From contig NC_059356.1 in the NCBI RefSeq assembly GCF_019703515.2, forward strand, positions 24,288,197 through 24,352,196: DNA of 64,000 nt, written 5' to 3'. The notes under the pieces are model-generated. The model searched no databases. It was not told the origin of the DNA and saw only the letters and a program-made list of their open reading frames with translations. Below are positions 1-12,751 of the stretch, in pieces (the first letter of the stretch is position 1; each line of letters begins with the position of its first letter). A program made the position numbers and the translations under genes. The DNA is from Myxocyprinus asiaticus (Eukaryota > Chordata > Actinopteri > Cypriniformes > Catostomidae).

Positions 1-967
1 TGACATTTCACCCCACACTTCCTGTAGCACTTGCCATAGATGTGGCTGTCTTGTCGGGCACTTCTCATGCATCTTACAGTCTAGCTGATCCCACAAAAGC
101 TCAATGGGGTTAAGATCCATAACACTCTTTTCCAATTACAGTATCTGTTTTCCAATGTCCGTGTTTCTTTGCCCACTCTAACCTTTTCTTTTTGTATTTC
201 TGTTTCAAAAGTGGCTTTTTCTTTGCAATTCTTCTCATAAGGCCTGCACCCCTGAGTCTTCTCTTTACTGTTGTACATGAAACTGGTGTTGAGCGGGTAG
301 AATTCAATGAAGCTGTCAGCTGAGGACATGTGAAGCGTCTATTTCTCAAACTAGAGACTCTGATGTACTTATCGTCTTGTTTAGTTGTACATCTGGCCTT
401 CCACATCTCTTTCTGTCCTTGTTAGAGCCAGTTGTCCTTTGTCTTTGAAGACTGTAGGGTACACCTTTGTATGAAATCTTCAGTTTTTTGGCAATTTCAA
501 GCATTGTACAGCCTTCATACCTCAAAACAACTGATGAGTTTCTTGAGAAAGCTGTTTCTTTTTTGCCATTTTTTACCTAATATTGATCTTAAGGCATGTC
601 AGTCTATTGCATACTGTGGCAACTCAAAAACAAACACAAAGACAATGTTAAGCTTCACTTAACGAACCGAATAGCTTTCAGCAGTGTTTGATATAATGGC
701 AAGTGATTTTTCTAGTACCAAATAGCAATTTAGCATGATTACTCAAGGATAATGTGTGGGAGTGATGGCAGCTGGAAATGGGGCCTGTCTAGATTTGATC
801 AAAAATGACTTTTTTTCAAATAGTGATGGTGCTGTTTTTTACATCAGTAATGTCCTGACTATACTTTGTGATCAGTTGAATGCCACTTTGGTGAATTAAA
901 GTACCAATTTCCTTCCGAAACAGCAAAATCTGTACATTATTCCAAACTTTTTGCTGCCAGAGTATAT
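1..967 (-). mobile_element. Tc1/mariner transposon remnant, internally deleted, cut by the window edge
   Basis: Read on the minus strand, the stretch at 110-406 encodes the DNA-binding half of a Tc1-like transposase, ending in a lysine-rich segment and a run resembling the motif before the first catalytic Asp. The reading then jumps, near position 115, straight to the Asp-Leu-Asn-Pro-Ile-Glu region near the third catalytic residue. The middle of the catalytic core, including the second Asp, is therefore deleted. The terminal, non-coding part occupies about 660-967 and matches my memory of a Tc1 family common in fish. The copy cannot make an active enzyme. The left end lies outside the window. 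Confidence 0.85.
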
Positions 968-1000
968 ATTGGATGGACGGACGGATGGGATACACCGATC

Positions 1001-1390
1001 AGCCACAACATTAAAGCCACCTTCCTAATATTGTGTAGGTCCCCCTCGTGCCACCAAAACAGCGCCAACCCACATCTCAGAAAAGCATTCTGAAATGATA
1101 TTCTTCTCACCACAATTGTACAGAGTGGTTTATCCGAGTTACCGTAGACTTTGTCAGTTCGAACTAGTCTGGCCATTCACTGTTGACCTCTCTCATCAAC
1201 AAGGCATCAGAATGGTGCCCAAAACAAAAAACATCCAGTGAGCTGCAGTTCTGCGAACGGAAATGCCTTGTTGATGAGAGAGGTCAACAGAGAATGTCTG
1301 TTGCCAGATTGGTTCGAACTGACAAGTATATGGTTACTCAGATAATGGCTCTGTACAATTGTGGTGAGAAGAATAGCATCTCAGAATGAT
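1001..1390. mobile_element. Palindromic pair of Tc1-like transposase fragments
   Basis: Two copies of the same transposase segment lie in opposite orientation. The minus-strand copy is at about 1001-1206 and the plus-strand copy at about 1183-1390. The plus-strand frame contains motifs such as EWCPKQKTSSE and RKCLVDERGQ, typical of the N-terminal half of one fish Tc1 family. The arms 1086-1206 and 1264-1389 are inverted copies separated by 57 bases. In the minus-strand copy the N-terminal part is fused to the C-terminal tail of the transposase, so that copy is an internal-deletion derivative. Neither copy is functional. Confidence 0.75.
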
Positions 1391-1845
1391 ATATATATCA
1401 TATATACACTATGTATCATATACATATACATAGTGGTTTTACCAAATAAAACCATCACTGTTTGAAGATAACACCACAATACTTGAAAGGGTATGCTGGC
1501 TTCAGTTGAAGCCATTTTACATTATTTTAAATACTGACATGGCTTCTGTCACTCTGACAGCACCCACTGATGCTGTTTTTTATGGCCTGTCAATCTGGCC
1601 AAAGAGTATGTTGCCTTATCATTGACCTCAGATCTGATATGTGTACATCTGATGTATTTTTGTATTCTTTACATATCTCTAACCATATCAGTGTTCTGTA
1701 CATTTATTTACAGGTCTGTTTACAAGTATGTGTGTGTCATAGAAATGCAGTGGCAGATCCCTGTGGATTTGCATCACTCTCTAATTTAAGTTGAAGCTCA
1801 GATGGAGTCAAAGGTTTACATACATCAGTCATAGACACACAAACA

Positions 1846-1893
<48 letters not shown>

Positions 1894-2610
1894 GAGAGAG
1901 AGGCAGACAACACAAAAAGAGGAAGCCTGTGAGTGCTGGAATCAGCCAGTCAGAACCTGTCAGAACCAGTTTATGGAACAGAGCGGAAAGCCAGTTTCAA
2001 CAATCCGGTTTTGACAAAAAACCTTCCCTATGCCTCAGGCATGAGAATAACCCTCATCCTAATCTAGACTGCATTAACCCACAGATAAAACGAGCTGAGG
2101 TCTCTTTCTCATATAGGCCACTGGAATGGGCCCAGCACACAGACACAGATACAGTACACATGCTCTGCTATATAGAGACTTTAGAGGGCAGTAGGATCTC
2201 TTATGGATATATATGGGGTATAAAAGAGAAGATGAGCTTTATGACTCATGTCTCGGGGCTAGAATGGTTTTTATTATCTGTCTAGACTTTAAGTAAAAAA
2301 AAAAATAAGACTCTAAGGTTGAGAAAAAAACAGGGATTGTGATCTAAAATAATTTATATTATGTTCCTAAATTGAAAAACGGAGCACCAAGCAGTGACTG
2401 ATCCAGTCGAATCACAGTCAGAACGTGCCTCGTTTCACTTTAGAACTTTAAAAAGATATAAAACACTGATTTATTTTCTATTTTCTCTAACTCTCAGTAC
2501 AAGAATACTAATTTCTAACTTTCTAATGATCTGTTAAGAATTATATGATGTGGCAATCTTACTGATGTTTGTAATTAAACTTATAAGGTGTTATCAAGAA
2601 AATCTAGCTT
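1391..2610. other. Non-coding, with a CA/GA microsatellite
   Basis: This lies within the plekhh3 intron that follows coding exon 2. It starts with an AT-rich palindromic run (1390-1435) and contains (CA)n at about 1838-1887 running into GA repeats to about 1905. A 164-codon open frame at 1791-2285 begins in the microsatellite and has no domain or splice context. No gene or recognisable transposon was seen. Confidence 0.6.
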
Positions 2611-2823
2611 TTAAAGGGGTCATGTCATGAGGAATCAAATGTTCCTTGATATTTTGACATGTAAGAGACATATAGTCAACTTTTTACTATAAAAACATAC
2701 TGTAAATTTCAGAACTCAAAACTTAATCCCCAATGCAATAAAAGCATTTATTGAAACAAAGCTGCCAAAACGCCACCTCTACATCCTTACATTAGTGATG
2801 TCACAAAGGGTACTTTAACAAGG

Positions 2824-3041
2824 TTAAGATGGCAAGGAGGAGGCAGGAACCAGACAAACCATCAAAATAATGTTTAATGAAAACATAAAAAGACACAACA
2901 AACACACACACGGCAGCTGCGTGGCTCTCTCTCTCCCGAACTGCCGCATCCGGCTCGGCTTTATCCCTCTCCTCGGCTGATTAGCCCGATTGAGGGCCGG
3001 CCATGCGCACTCACGGCCCGGCCCTGCCCTCCTCCTCATCA
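2824..3041 (-). mobile_element. Solo LTR of a Gypsy-like retrotransposon
   Basis: On the minus strand this reads as a GC-rich head with a GGGATAAA motif, a GA-rich run, a T/G-rich segment with an ATTAAA-type polyadenylation signal, and a C/T-rich tail. The order and several blocks match the LTR at 34928-35169. A 4 bp direct repeat, AAGG, lies on each side (2820-2823 and 3042-3045), suggesting a target duplication. No internal retroviral sequence is left. Confidence 0.6.
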
Positions 3042-3755
3042 AAGGTACTCATTAATTCATGACCGCCTCTACAGCAAAAAAACATCAATGCCTACTTTAC
3101 ATCATTGCACCCTTGGCCTCACCCACTGGGGGTCAGTTCGTAAAGAGAGAGTGAGAGAGCAAGATATAGGTCTACTGCTCTGCCTCTTGTTGTTTTGTAC
3201 ATTAACTGCTCAACAATCAGTTTTTTCACACATCCGTGCTATTTTTAATAATTGGTGTATGTCAGCAGTCACCAATTAGCGGACTGGACCCCGGCTTGGT
3301 TTCATCCGGACCACGATGCATCATGACAACGGTTGTCCCATCTTACCATTTCTACAGTTTAAGTGAGCAACGTGTCATCACTACGGAGCTGTACACACCA
3401 CTCTAATTAATATTTTTTTCTACCACCAAACGTGCTTCATTCCCGCTCCACATGTGTTGCCTCTCTCCCTGCTATAGACATAAGGTGCCGCATACACCCT
3501 GATAAATAGAGTTGCAGGTGCTGTTATTTTAACAACAGTAGTGGAGACACGATGTGCAGCAATATAGATGGATACTAGCATCTTTCGCCTAAACACACTG
3601 CAGAAAACAAGAATGAAGCAAACTGAAACTATCTTCATCTGTCTGATATATGACTCCGGTGGTTCAGCTAAGGCACGTTCGTGACAGGACAAGTTAACGT
3701 GGCGCCTATAAAGTTTTTTCCAGGCAGCCTATTTATACCTACAGCCTATATCTAT

Positions 3756-4050
3756 ACATCGATCAGCCACAACATTAAAACCACCTGCCTAATATTGTGT
3801 AGGTCCCCCTCATGCCGCCAAAACAGCGCCAACCCGGATCTCAGAATAGCATTCTGAGATACTATTCTTCTCACCACAATTGTAAAGAGCGGTTATCTAT
3901 CCGAGTTACCATAGACTTTGTCAGTTCGAACCAGTCTGGCCATTTTCTGTTGACCTCTCTCATTAACAAGCCGTTTCCATCCACAGAACTGCTGCTCACT
4001 GGTTGTTTTTTGTTTTTAGCACCATTCAGAGTAAATATTTTAATCTTTTT
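3756..4050 (-). mobile_element. Tc1-like internal-deletion derivative
   Basis: The stretch shares long blocks with the copy at 1001-1206: the GATCAGCCACAACATTAAA end, the region around 3800-3860 and the transposase N-terminal segment. It continues about 80 bases further into the transposase than that copy does. It sits inside the fold-back element 2611-4611, so it inserted later. Frames are broken and no intact transposase remains. Confidence 0.7.
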
Positions 4051-4102
4051 GTAGAAAAGATCCCTCAGACCCCAACACTTTGGCTGCTCTGCCAAATGTG
4101 AA

Positions 4103-4146
<44 letters not shown>
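4103..4146. repeat. (CA)n-(TA)n microsatellite
   Basis: A run of CA dinucleotides passes directly into TA dinucleotides. Confidence 0.95.
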
Positions 4147-4611
4147 GCTTCCATGTAGACAGCATCATTGATTATAATGGGTTCTATTGCTTTTGACACG
4201 ATGCACCTCTTGCGACCGCTGTAGACAGACAGGGTGTGAGTGTTAACAGATGTGCCCTAGGTGAACAGTTTAATATATTCGGATGCAATGTGTTGGATGT
4301 GCGTTATGTGTAAACCCTGAAATGTAGTTTTATAATATTGTGGGGTTGTTCATTCTCTAACGACTGAATTTCAAATATGGCTGTATTTTATGGGCTGCAC
4401 TATATTAGCCAATCAGAACAGTGGGCGTTTACGTTGACGTTTAAAGGAGGAGTTGAGGCCAAAACCGAGCGTTCAAACAGAGGGCCAGAAAGAGGGTGGA
4501 AAATGATAATATACTATTACTAAATTATGACTGTTATGACATTATCGGTGGACCTCAGGGAAGATAATAAAACAATTTAAAAAAAAAAAGAACATTTCAT
4601 GACCCCTTTAA

Positions 4612-5012
4612 AAACTTGGGGTCCTTGGGTCTTTTGGCTTAGAGTCAGGCTAGAAATTCCCTGGGTCAGTAAATGATAAAAACATTCACACTGACAGTGA
4701 TTGGAGGTCACAAAGTTGCTGTACTGTTTGTTGCTAGTAGGCTTTTACTGCTCGACTGCTATATCCAACTGTATCAGGTAGCAGATCATGTGAGCTTCAC
4801 TGTCTCCACCTATTTGTAGTCGTCATATCGACTTCATTTGAATAAAGCTGAACTCGCTCAACTCTGCTGCTCTGCCAATGGTCTCTGTTGCTCATGTTGC
4901 CTATATCACCAACTCTAATTCATAAAAAATGATTTTGGGTCGCTTTGACACTGCAAATCTCTGCCATTGTGAACACCCCTTAAAACCAGTAGTAAACCAA
5001 AAATGAAGCTTA
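4612..5012. other. Non-coding, nothing recognised
   Basis: Intronic stretch of plekhh3 with no open frame, splice context or clear repeat that I can identify. Confidence 0.5.
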
Positions 5013-5157
5013 ATTAAAATAACTCATTTATTCATTTTATCTAAAGTGACTTATAATGCAATATCCATTTAATCAGTTTATATGTTTCCTGGGAACTGAA
5101 CCCATGACCTTGGCATTGCCAGTGCTATGCTCTACCAGTCGAGCTACAGGAACCCAG
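5013..5157 (-). mobile_element. tRNA-derived SINE
   Basis: On the minus strand the head reads like a degenerate tRNA. It has an A-box-like TAGCTCGACTGGTAGAGCA and a B-box-like GGGTTCAGTTCC separated by an anticodon-arm-like segment. The tail contains the run CACTTTAGATAAAATG, typical of SINE 3' ends in cyprinids. Both promoter boxes carry changes and the tail lacks tRNA folding, so this is a SINE and not a functional tRNA gene. Confidence 0.75.
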
Positions 5158-5595
5158 GAACCAATTCTACCTATACCACACAGCCAACTCAAAAACCCTT
5201 CAAAGTGAAGAATAGTTCTTGATAGGAATAAGGTCCTTTGCTGAACTCAAGTTGCTGAAGGACCTTTGACAGACCTTTATTGTAAAAAGTGCAAGAATGG
5301 CCACAATTCCACATTATCTGACCTTTTCTCTGAGAAAATACAGTTAGCAAGTAAAGCAAGCATAAAGAAAGCCAGGAAGTGGAGGTTACAGTAGTTGGCC
5401 TTTGACTGTTTAAACAGTGGGGCCCTTCTGTGTCAATGAGCGAATACATCAGTTCAAGCACCTTGGACCTTCAAAGCCTGATAACAAGCAACACAATTAC
5501 TTGTCATCAATTACCAAACAATACCTGCTCCCGATCGACATGAAGCAGGTCACGTCTCGTTCAAACCTTGCAATATACACATGTGCAATCAAGCG

Positions 5596-5631
<36 letters not shown>

Positions 5632-5970
5632 TCTGTGCAGTCATTGTGTCTAAACTTGAAATGCCACACCTAAATACAAAGGCACTGATAAAGCACAGGC
5701 TTGGCTTAGGCGTGGTGTGACTGTTTGATCCATTATATAGGATAAGAGTGGTGCACCGGGCCAAATTTATGAGCTGTGACTCTGCCATCATGTCGATTGA
5801 ATGAGAGCCGAGAATGAGATGTGTTCAAGAATGTTGACGCATGCATTCTGTTTAAAGAGATCAATGTGAAAACCTGTGAATGTGAACATTTTTAAAGAAT
5901 TAGTGTGTATTATGGAGAGCGAATCAGTATTTAGAGTCTGTGTGTGGATACAGTATTTTTGCCCAGAATA
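5158..5970. other. Non-coding, with a (CA)n microsatellite at 5598-5628
   Basis: Small open frames on both strands overlap the CA repeat and have no homology that I recognise. Nothing else is identifiable. Confidence 0.55.
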
Positions 5971-6275
5971 ACACTTTACAATAAGGTTCTACAAATTTAC
6001 ATTAGTTAATGCATTAGGTATCATAAGCTAACAATATATAAATATACAGTTGTTCATTGTTAGTACCTGTTAGTTAATAATGCATTAACAGATGTTAATG
6101 TGTACAATTTTTAATGTAAAAAAGAAAATAGTAGTATATAAAGAAATTAACATTTATCAATATTATTAAATGCTGTAAAAGCATTGTTCATTGTTTATTC
6201 ATGTTAACTACTGCATTAACTAAAGTTAGCAAATACAATATTACTGTAAAGTCTTAATAATTTTGTTGCTTTTGT
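5971..6275. repeat. AT-rich dispersed repeat, copy 1
   Basis: It begins with ACACTTTACAATAAGGTT and is built of short TTAGTTAA / GTTAACTA-type inverted segments. The same sequence recurs at 49091-49290 with the same start and the same order of blocks. It is likely a non-autonomous DNA element. Confidence 0.65.
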
Positions 6276-7473
6276 AATAAGAGTTGCCCTTTAATTACCC
6301 AGGAGACTTGGAGTTCTCTTGTGTATCATTTAAGTATCAACTTTGTCTCAGATATTTCTCATAATATTCCTTCTAATATACCTTTGGATAAATTAAAAAA
6401 TAGGGGAAAAAATTAGACAATTGTTGACATACATTGAAAGTATAGAGCTATAAAATTAACGTAAATAGCATAGCCAAGATAATCTCGCCTCTGAAAATGT
6501 AATGAGAAACAAGTTCATTCTGAAATATTTCACTTTTGATTGTTGACTTTCATATTTTGCCAAATCTGAGCACTGTTTGTGACCCTGTTGAATAATGACT
6601 GTTGAGTTCTAAAACTGTAGTGGAAGTACGTGAAATGACTGGTGTATTTTTCTCAGGAGAAATATCTGAGATGCAGAAAACTTAATTTGAGCTCACATTA
6701 ATCTCATAGCTGTCTAGAAGAAACAATAGTGATATTAAAGAGGAGGTGTCATTAGTGATTTTTCTTTCTCATGGGTGAGACTGAATATTATGGGATGCTT
6801 TGTGATGTCTGCATATGTGTTAGATATGGAGGGTGTTTGAAGAGCAAGTCTGGAAACTGTAAAGTAGGGGTTTATACAATAGTCACAGCTGGAACACAGG
6901 TTTGGAACAGCGTAGTGGATCTGTAGCATGGGTGTGCGGGGTAAGCACAAGTGGCGCAAGATAAGTGTGTGTGTGTTTGGGGGGTGGTGGGGGGGGGGGG
7001 GGGGTCTCCGTCTCCAAGGTTTCCACAGCTGTCCAATCAAACCCATCCCAACCCTACCCACTGCTGCCCACTCTTTTCCCAGAGTCAACAGCAGCAGCCC
7101 CCAAGAGCGGCCTGCAAGTCGACTTCCTGTATCAGGGAGAGCAAAGCAGGAAGCAATTGGTTACGCAGGATTAAACAAAAGGAGTAATAGGTGTACAGGA
7201 AAATCAGTGCGCTTTTTACAAATCTAGACATGGCACCCCTGAGGGAGAAACAGCAAGAGAGAAATACATAAACAGAAGATAATGCGGCCTAGACAAAATA
7301 TCAAACTGTACTGTCAACAAAGTGTTGAGTTTCTCACAAAATACTGATAGTCTACACATGGTTTAGACAGGGACATCATAGACATCAAATATGCTCACAC
7401 TGCTGATGCAGATCAAGTACAAAGACTTAATGTTGCTAGAACACACAGACATGCTGTTTGGAGCACATAAGAC
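6276..7473. other. Non-coding, with a G-rich run near 6977-7002
   Basis: Contains a GT/G homopolymer stretch that opens three overlapping low-complexity frames. The sequence after it (7020-7200) is not obviously repetitive, but no splice-flanked coding exon is visible on either strand. Confidence 0.5.
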
Positions 7474-8760
7474 TAGTGATCGACCAATATGGGTTTTTTA
7501 ATGGCTGATGTTGAAATCTTGAGAGCAGGGAGGCCGATGTAATGCCGATAAACATGATATCACACAATTTAATATGATAGTAATTTATATGTTCAGAAAA
7601 TTGCAAATAAATTAAAATTAACTTTTATTTATTGTTATTTTCATGCAAAATTTCACTCAAAACTCAAAATTCACCTGGAGCATTTATTTTGACGGAAAAA
7701 GACAGCGCAGTGTGATTTTGTCAGTTTACAGTTTTCCTCATTACAAGTCTGGTGAAATGCTGTCATCGCCTCCTTTTCTGTGATAGGCCTACTGTGTGGA
7801 GTTATTAGATTTGTATAATAAATCTAAGATTGTTTGCAATTGTTTGGAATTGCATGAGTGAACCTGCAGCACTTTTCACAATGCACGGGAACCGCACTGA
7901 GACGCTGACACGGCCGGAATAGCCTTCTTTGAGTGTCACAGACTGACCGTCACGCAACATCCATGAGCCAGAGGGACACAGTTTTGATCAAGACGGATAT
8001 AATACATGCTTTTCAGGATGAAATATGAGTGCTTCACAGGACTACGTGCTTCATGGGAAGAAATCACTGGATTTGCACACATTTTGTGAGGTTAGTGAAT
8101 TATATCTTTGAAATAAATTCTGTCGTTTTCTTTAACCCTTTTGCAATTACAATCAAACCGTTGCGATTACACTAGGCTGGGCTCAGACACGTTTGATCAA
8201 ACTGGTGTGATCTGCATTCGTGCTGCTGTTTACCAGCAAAAGAGGGACTGAAGCGCTTGTCATAATGAACCAGCTGCTCAAATATTCTTTTCAACATCAC
8301 AATATCCTTATTTTTATGTTACAAACATTCAATCACTAAATAAAAAGTTTAAAGCTGTTACCATCAGAGCACACTGTTTTGATGCAGCCATGTTTTCTGA
8401 TGTCAAACAAACAATATTCAAATTAGTAAATTCACTCAAGCTGGTGTAGAGAAAGTGGATGGGCTAGGCTTTTAGAACCTTCAATGCTTCTATCGCGAAC
8501 TCCGAATCCCATGTTGCATTGCATGTAAACAAAATGGCAGCGCACATAGCCGGCAAGCACAGTCGCGATCACATCTTATCTATCATAATCAATCATTATA
8601 AACATCTAAATACCCCATTATGTTTGATAATATATAATCTGACCTTCAGTGCATCTGCTGTGAAGTGTAAATACATTTTTTTAATTTACAACACACATTA
8701 AAGAACTCACGCTGGAGGGTCCTTCAGTACAATAGAAACTCACGTGTGAAAAGGTTAAAT
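7474..8760. mobile_element. Probable hAT-like non-autonomous element
   Basis: The left end, TAGTGATCGACCAATATGG, resembles the termini of hAT-type elements seen better at 12752-13212, and is followed by CCGATGTAATGCCGATAAA-like text typical of such fish repeats. I could not find a clean matching right end, so the end coordinate is approximate. No transposase frame remains. Confidence 0.4.
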
Positions 8761-9891
8761 GAAAAGTCTGCATATTTGCAGATGATATATGGTAGAAGTT
8801 GTATTGCTATCATTAGACAAGTTAAAAGTTATAGGAAAGTGTTGAGGAGAGATTGGAAGAATTAAACGCTCGAACAGTACACATCATGAGCTCTTGCGCG
8901 TCTGCTGAAGGACTGGGACTGCTTGAATTAGACTTTGTTGCACACCGGTCTATTATTGTGGTAACACAATGGCACGTAACAGCAACCAGTACATAAGACA
9001 TGCTGCTGCACAACTACATACACACACAAAATCCCCGTGATGCAGACCTAGACAGGTAGTGCTTGGGAGGAGGAGGGCTTCAGAGAGAAAACTCTTGTAG
9101 TGCTGCCCTGAAACCAGCTTAGCTGCAAACAACTAAAGCAATTTAAATGCAAGACAAAGAGAGAGTATACAGATTGCAATCAGCAATCAACAGATGTTCA
9201 AAGGACCTATCATCTTGCACCTGGTGGAATTTGAATGACAAAACAAAACGTCTTGTCAGTCGTTGCTTATCATGGTCGCAACTGGTTAAGACAAACCTAC
9301 ATGGGAATTTTATCACTAATGCAATATCATGCTGCGTCTGGTTAGGACACTGATGGGTGACAAAAAATTAGGGTGACTCACTGATTTTGATTAGGGAATG
9401 AAAGGAATGCTTATGGAGGTCAAATCAAATCCACTCTGAGAAACCTTTGCAGTATAGCTGGTTAAAAAACCTTTACAGTCTAAATTCTCTCTCCACACAT
9501 TACAAGAGCCCCCCAAACAAACTCTTTCTCTCATTTTCTTTTGCTCTTTCTGACAATCCTTGCACATGATCTCACAAGCCCTACCAATTCCTGTAAGCTT
9601 TCAGTGGTATTAACGTCATGGAACTGGAAACTCAGGGGTTTATACTGATGCCAGACAGAATGGTAATATGAAGGCAATGTAGGGATGTGTGTGTGTGTGT
9701 GTGCAACACTACATCTCTGACGCTCTCTGTGGCCTATGCTCTCTAACCTAAACCATCTGTGTGGCCCACATTGACAGGAAACTGATAAAAAAATAAAAAT
9801 AAAAAAAAAAACAGGGATGGAGGAAAGGTAGAAAGAAGGGAAACATATTTTATGTGTTTCCCATAAACGTCCCTTGAATCAAGGGTATTTC

Positions 9892-9941
<50 letters not shown>

Positions 9942-11415
9942 TGTGTTTCACTGCAAACTCCATGTGACTTGCAACAGGAAAGTGAAAGATAATGAACAGA
10001 GAGACAATATCAATAACCTGATTAATCAATGGCTACCACAATAATGATAAAGCCTAATATGACCCAGTTATCCACAACACACACTTTCTAAAAAAAAAGT
10101 GTTGTAGTTGGCAAGAACACAATATCTGTTTTTTGGAAGCCTGTGAGGAAATAGCTACCTGCTAACTCTCTACTGTCATGGCTGACCTCAATAAAATACA
10201 ATGTGACAGCAAAATAAAGAGTTAGTATTCCCACTTTTTTGTTTGTTAAGAGTGTGTAACATTCTCTATGAATATGTTACAACAGTTCTGTGCACACTAT
10301 TCTTTATAGTGCATTTCTGACCCCAGCCTAGCTGGGATATGTGAAAAAGAAGAATTTCACCGTATATGTGCAAAATGTATAATGTGTGATAAATAAAGAA
10401 AATTATAATTATAATTATAATTATGTGGCGTGTTGAACTGCAGTCAATAGCTTATTGATTTTAATTACAATGCAGTGCTGCTTATTTATTAACCAAGCAA
10501 TGCCCTTGCTGGAAGGCTGCACACACTTGCCACATGTGTGTATACTGTACTGTATACATGCTTATGTGTACACTGTACATGCATGCGTGTATGTACTTAG
10601 TGACAGTTTGGGGACAAATCTTTCCCCAGAAGTGAGCTAAATCTGACAAAGCCTGCCTTTAGGGACATTCAAAGAAGTCCTCAAGAAAAATCAATTCAAT
10701 TATTCAAGTAAATAAATAAAGTTAATACTGTCATTTCAAATACTAAAATACAAAAAGTTTTCACCTATAATAATTCTAATTAGTAATACTGTATATAAAA
10801 CAACTGAATTCTATGGTAAATCCCCATTTAGAATGTGCTCAACAAGCAGGGTCACGTTTAACCATGTAGTGACTCACAGAGGAGAAATTTCAGTACTCAA
10901 AAATCTCAAGCAAAATTTTATAAAGAGAGAATCAAAAAAGAACAGAAACTATGAAAGTACCAGTGGTAAGCTGTCCAAACATGGGAAACATGTTAGCACC
11001 AATCTGTGAACTGTCAGGTTGAGGCATTACACTGCACTTCTCGTGGACTGCTGGCCGGCAGAAAAAAAAAAAAAAAAAAAGAACAGACTGCAAAGAAAAC
11101 CTAAAATAAATGTTCTGGCATGGACATCATTTGTTTGAGATAAAAAAGGAGGGAGGGAGGAAATAGAGAGAGGCTGATAAAGAATACTTTCTCTCTTTCT
11201 GATTTTGGTGATGGTGGCTCTTTCTGACCTCTGCTAAAAATAATAGGGTTTACCTAAGAATACTGCCAAGACAATCCATATACAGCCAGATGAGAAGAGT
11301 GTGTGTGTCTAATCCGTGATGAGACTAACCGACCTCTTCTCGCACAAAAAAAAAAAAAAAAAAAAAAAAAAAGAGTCATCGTCTGGCTGAAGGTTTCATG
11401 CAAATCTCAACATGC

Positions 11416-11474
<59 letters not shown>

Positions 11475-11476
11475 CT
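8761..11476. other. Non-coding, with microsatellites and a LINE-like tail
   Basis: Contains (GT)n at about 9686-9703 and 9893-9931, poly(A) at 11060-11080 and 11345-11371, and (CA)n at 11418-11471. At about 10320-10425 a stretch ending in AATAAAGAAAATTATAATTATAATT resembles the 3' end of an L2-type LINE or related SINE. A GTATGTACTTAG..TTTGGGGACAAA block at about 10570-10620 recurs near other CA repeats in this window. No gene was seen. Confidence 0.5.
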
Positions 11477-12007
11477 CTACCGGTCAAAAGTTTTGAAACA
11501 CTTGACTGAAATGTTTCTCATGATCTTAAAAATCTTTTGATCTGAAGGTGTATGTTTAAATGTTTGAAATTAGTTTAGTAGACAAAAATATAATTGTGCC
11601 AACATATAAATTTATTTCATTATAAAACTAAAATTAAATAAAAAAAAAAAACTTTTTTGAAATTGATGACTTGGACCGAATAATAAAGAAAAGCAGCCAA
11701 TAAGTGCCCAGTATATAGATGGGAACTCCTTCAATACTGTTTAAAAAGCATCCCAGGGTGATACCTCAAGAAGTTGGTTGAGAAAATGTCAAGAGTACAT
11801 GTCTGCAGATTCTAGGCAAAGGGTGACTACTTTGAAGATGCTAAAATATAACACAGTTCTGATTTATTTTGGATTTTGTTTAGTCACAACATAATTCCCA
11901 TAGTTCCATTTATGTTAATCCATAGTTTTGATGACTTTACTATTATTCTAAAACGTGAAAAAAAAATGATAATAAAGAATGAGTGTTTCAAAACTTTTGA
12001 CCGGTAG
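11477..12007. mobile_element. Tc1-like miniature transposon with long terminal inverted repeats
   Basis: The two ends are inverted copies of about 27 bp that start CTACCGGTCAAAAGTTTTG on the left and end CAAAACTTTTGACCGGTAG on the right, with one mismatch visible. Between them, about 11720-11850, plus-strand sequence resembles the C-terminal end of a Tc1 transposase with stops. It is a deletion derivative that could be mobilised only by an intact relative. Confidence 0.85.
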
Positions 12008-12018
12008 TGTATATGTTG

Positions 12019-12334
12019 GTGAGGCTATCCTTATGAGGACTCTCCATAGACATATCGATTTTTATACTGTACAAACTATAGATTCTATCCCCTAAACCTA
12101 CCCCTACCTCTAAACCTAACCCTCACAAAAAAATTTCTGCATTTTTACATCTTCAAAAAAAACATAGTTTAGTATGTTATTTAAGCGATTTGAATTATGG
12201 GGACACTAGAAATGTCCTCATAAACCACATTTATAGTATAATACCCTTGTAATTACCAGTTTGTAACCTAAAAAACTGTCCTCGTAAACCACCCAAAACC
12301 CGCCCACTCACACACACACACACACACACACACA
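12019..12334. repeat. CA-repeat-linked dispersed repeat, copy 1
   Basis: Contains the text GAGGACTCTCCATAGACAT, a CCTAACCCTCACA block, a poly(A)-like centre and a (CA)n run at 12309-12334. The same order of blocks occurs at about 14725-15020. The repeat appears to carry or seed the microsatellite. Confidence 0.6.
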
Positions 12335-12751
12335 GAGGTCTTCGAGATTCAAGGCCTCTCAATCTTGATAACACACCACAATAACTGCTCCTTTACAATG
12401 TTTTTGAGGAGGGGGTACATTAGGCAGGCAAATCCTTTTTCTGTGCATGTGTGAGAGTTTGAGCATTTGTTCTGACACACCCAAAGCTGTGACAGTCAGG
12501 CTGGCTCATATACCATTATCTTACAAGTGGCTGTATAACCTGGAGTGTTAAGTGTGTGTGTGTGTGTGTTGTTTAAAAGCCTCTGACAGTAATTAAACAC
12601 ACAGTGTGATTCAGGAGAATAAGGAAGTAGAGATTTCAACGAGAGTACAGAAAACCCCTCAGTTCTCCACTCATAGTGCACTGGGGGAATTTACAGAATA
12701 AACTTTGAAAAACACAAACAAATACATACAAACATGCACACACATATTTAA

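Larger units (their letters stand above)
2611..4611. mobile_element. Composite fold-back DNA element carrying nested insertions
   Basis: The ends are inverted: TTAAAGGGGTCATG at 2611 and CATGACCCCTTTAA ending at 4611. The roughly 2 kb inside is longer than expected for a miniature element. Part of the excess is other elements that inserted into it: a solo LTR at 2824-3041, a Tc1-like derivative at about 3756-4050 and a CA/TA microsatellite at 4103-4146. The TTAA at the outer tips could be part of the element or a target duplication. The family resembles a common cyprinid repeat, but I cannot name it with certainty. Confidence 0.65.

Noticed and set aside
1791..2285. 164-codon open frame
   Set aside because: It starts next to a CA microsatellite that encodes a Thr-His run and has no domain, splice site or family resemblance.
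5085..5157. tRNA gene on the minus strand
   Set aside because: The boxes are degenerate and the sequence continues into a SINE tail.
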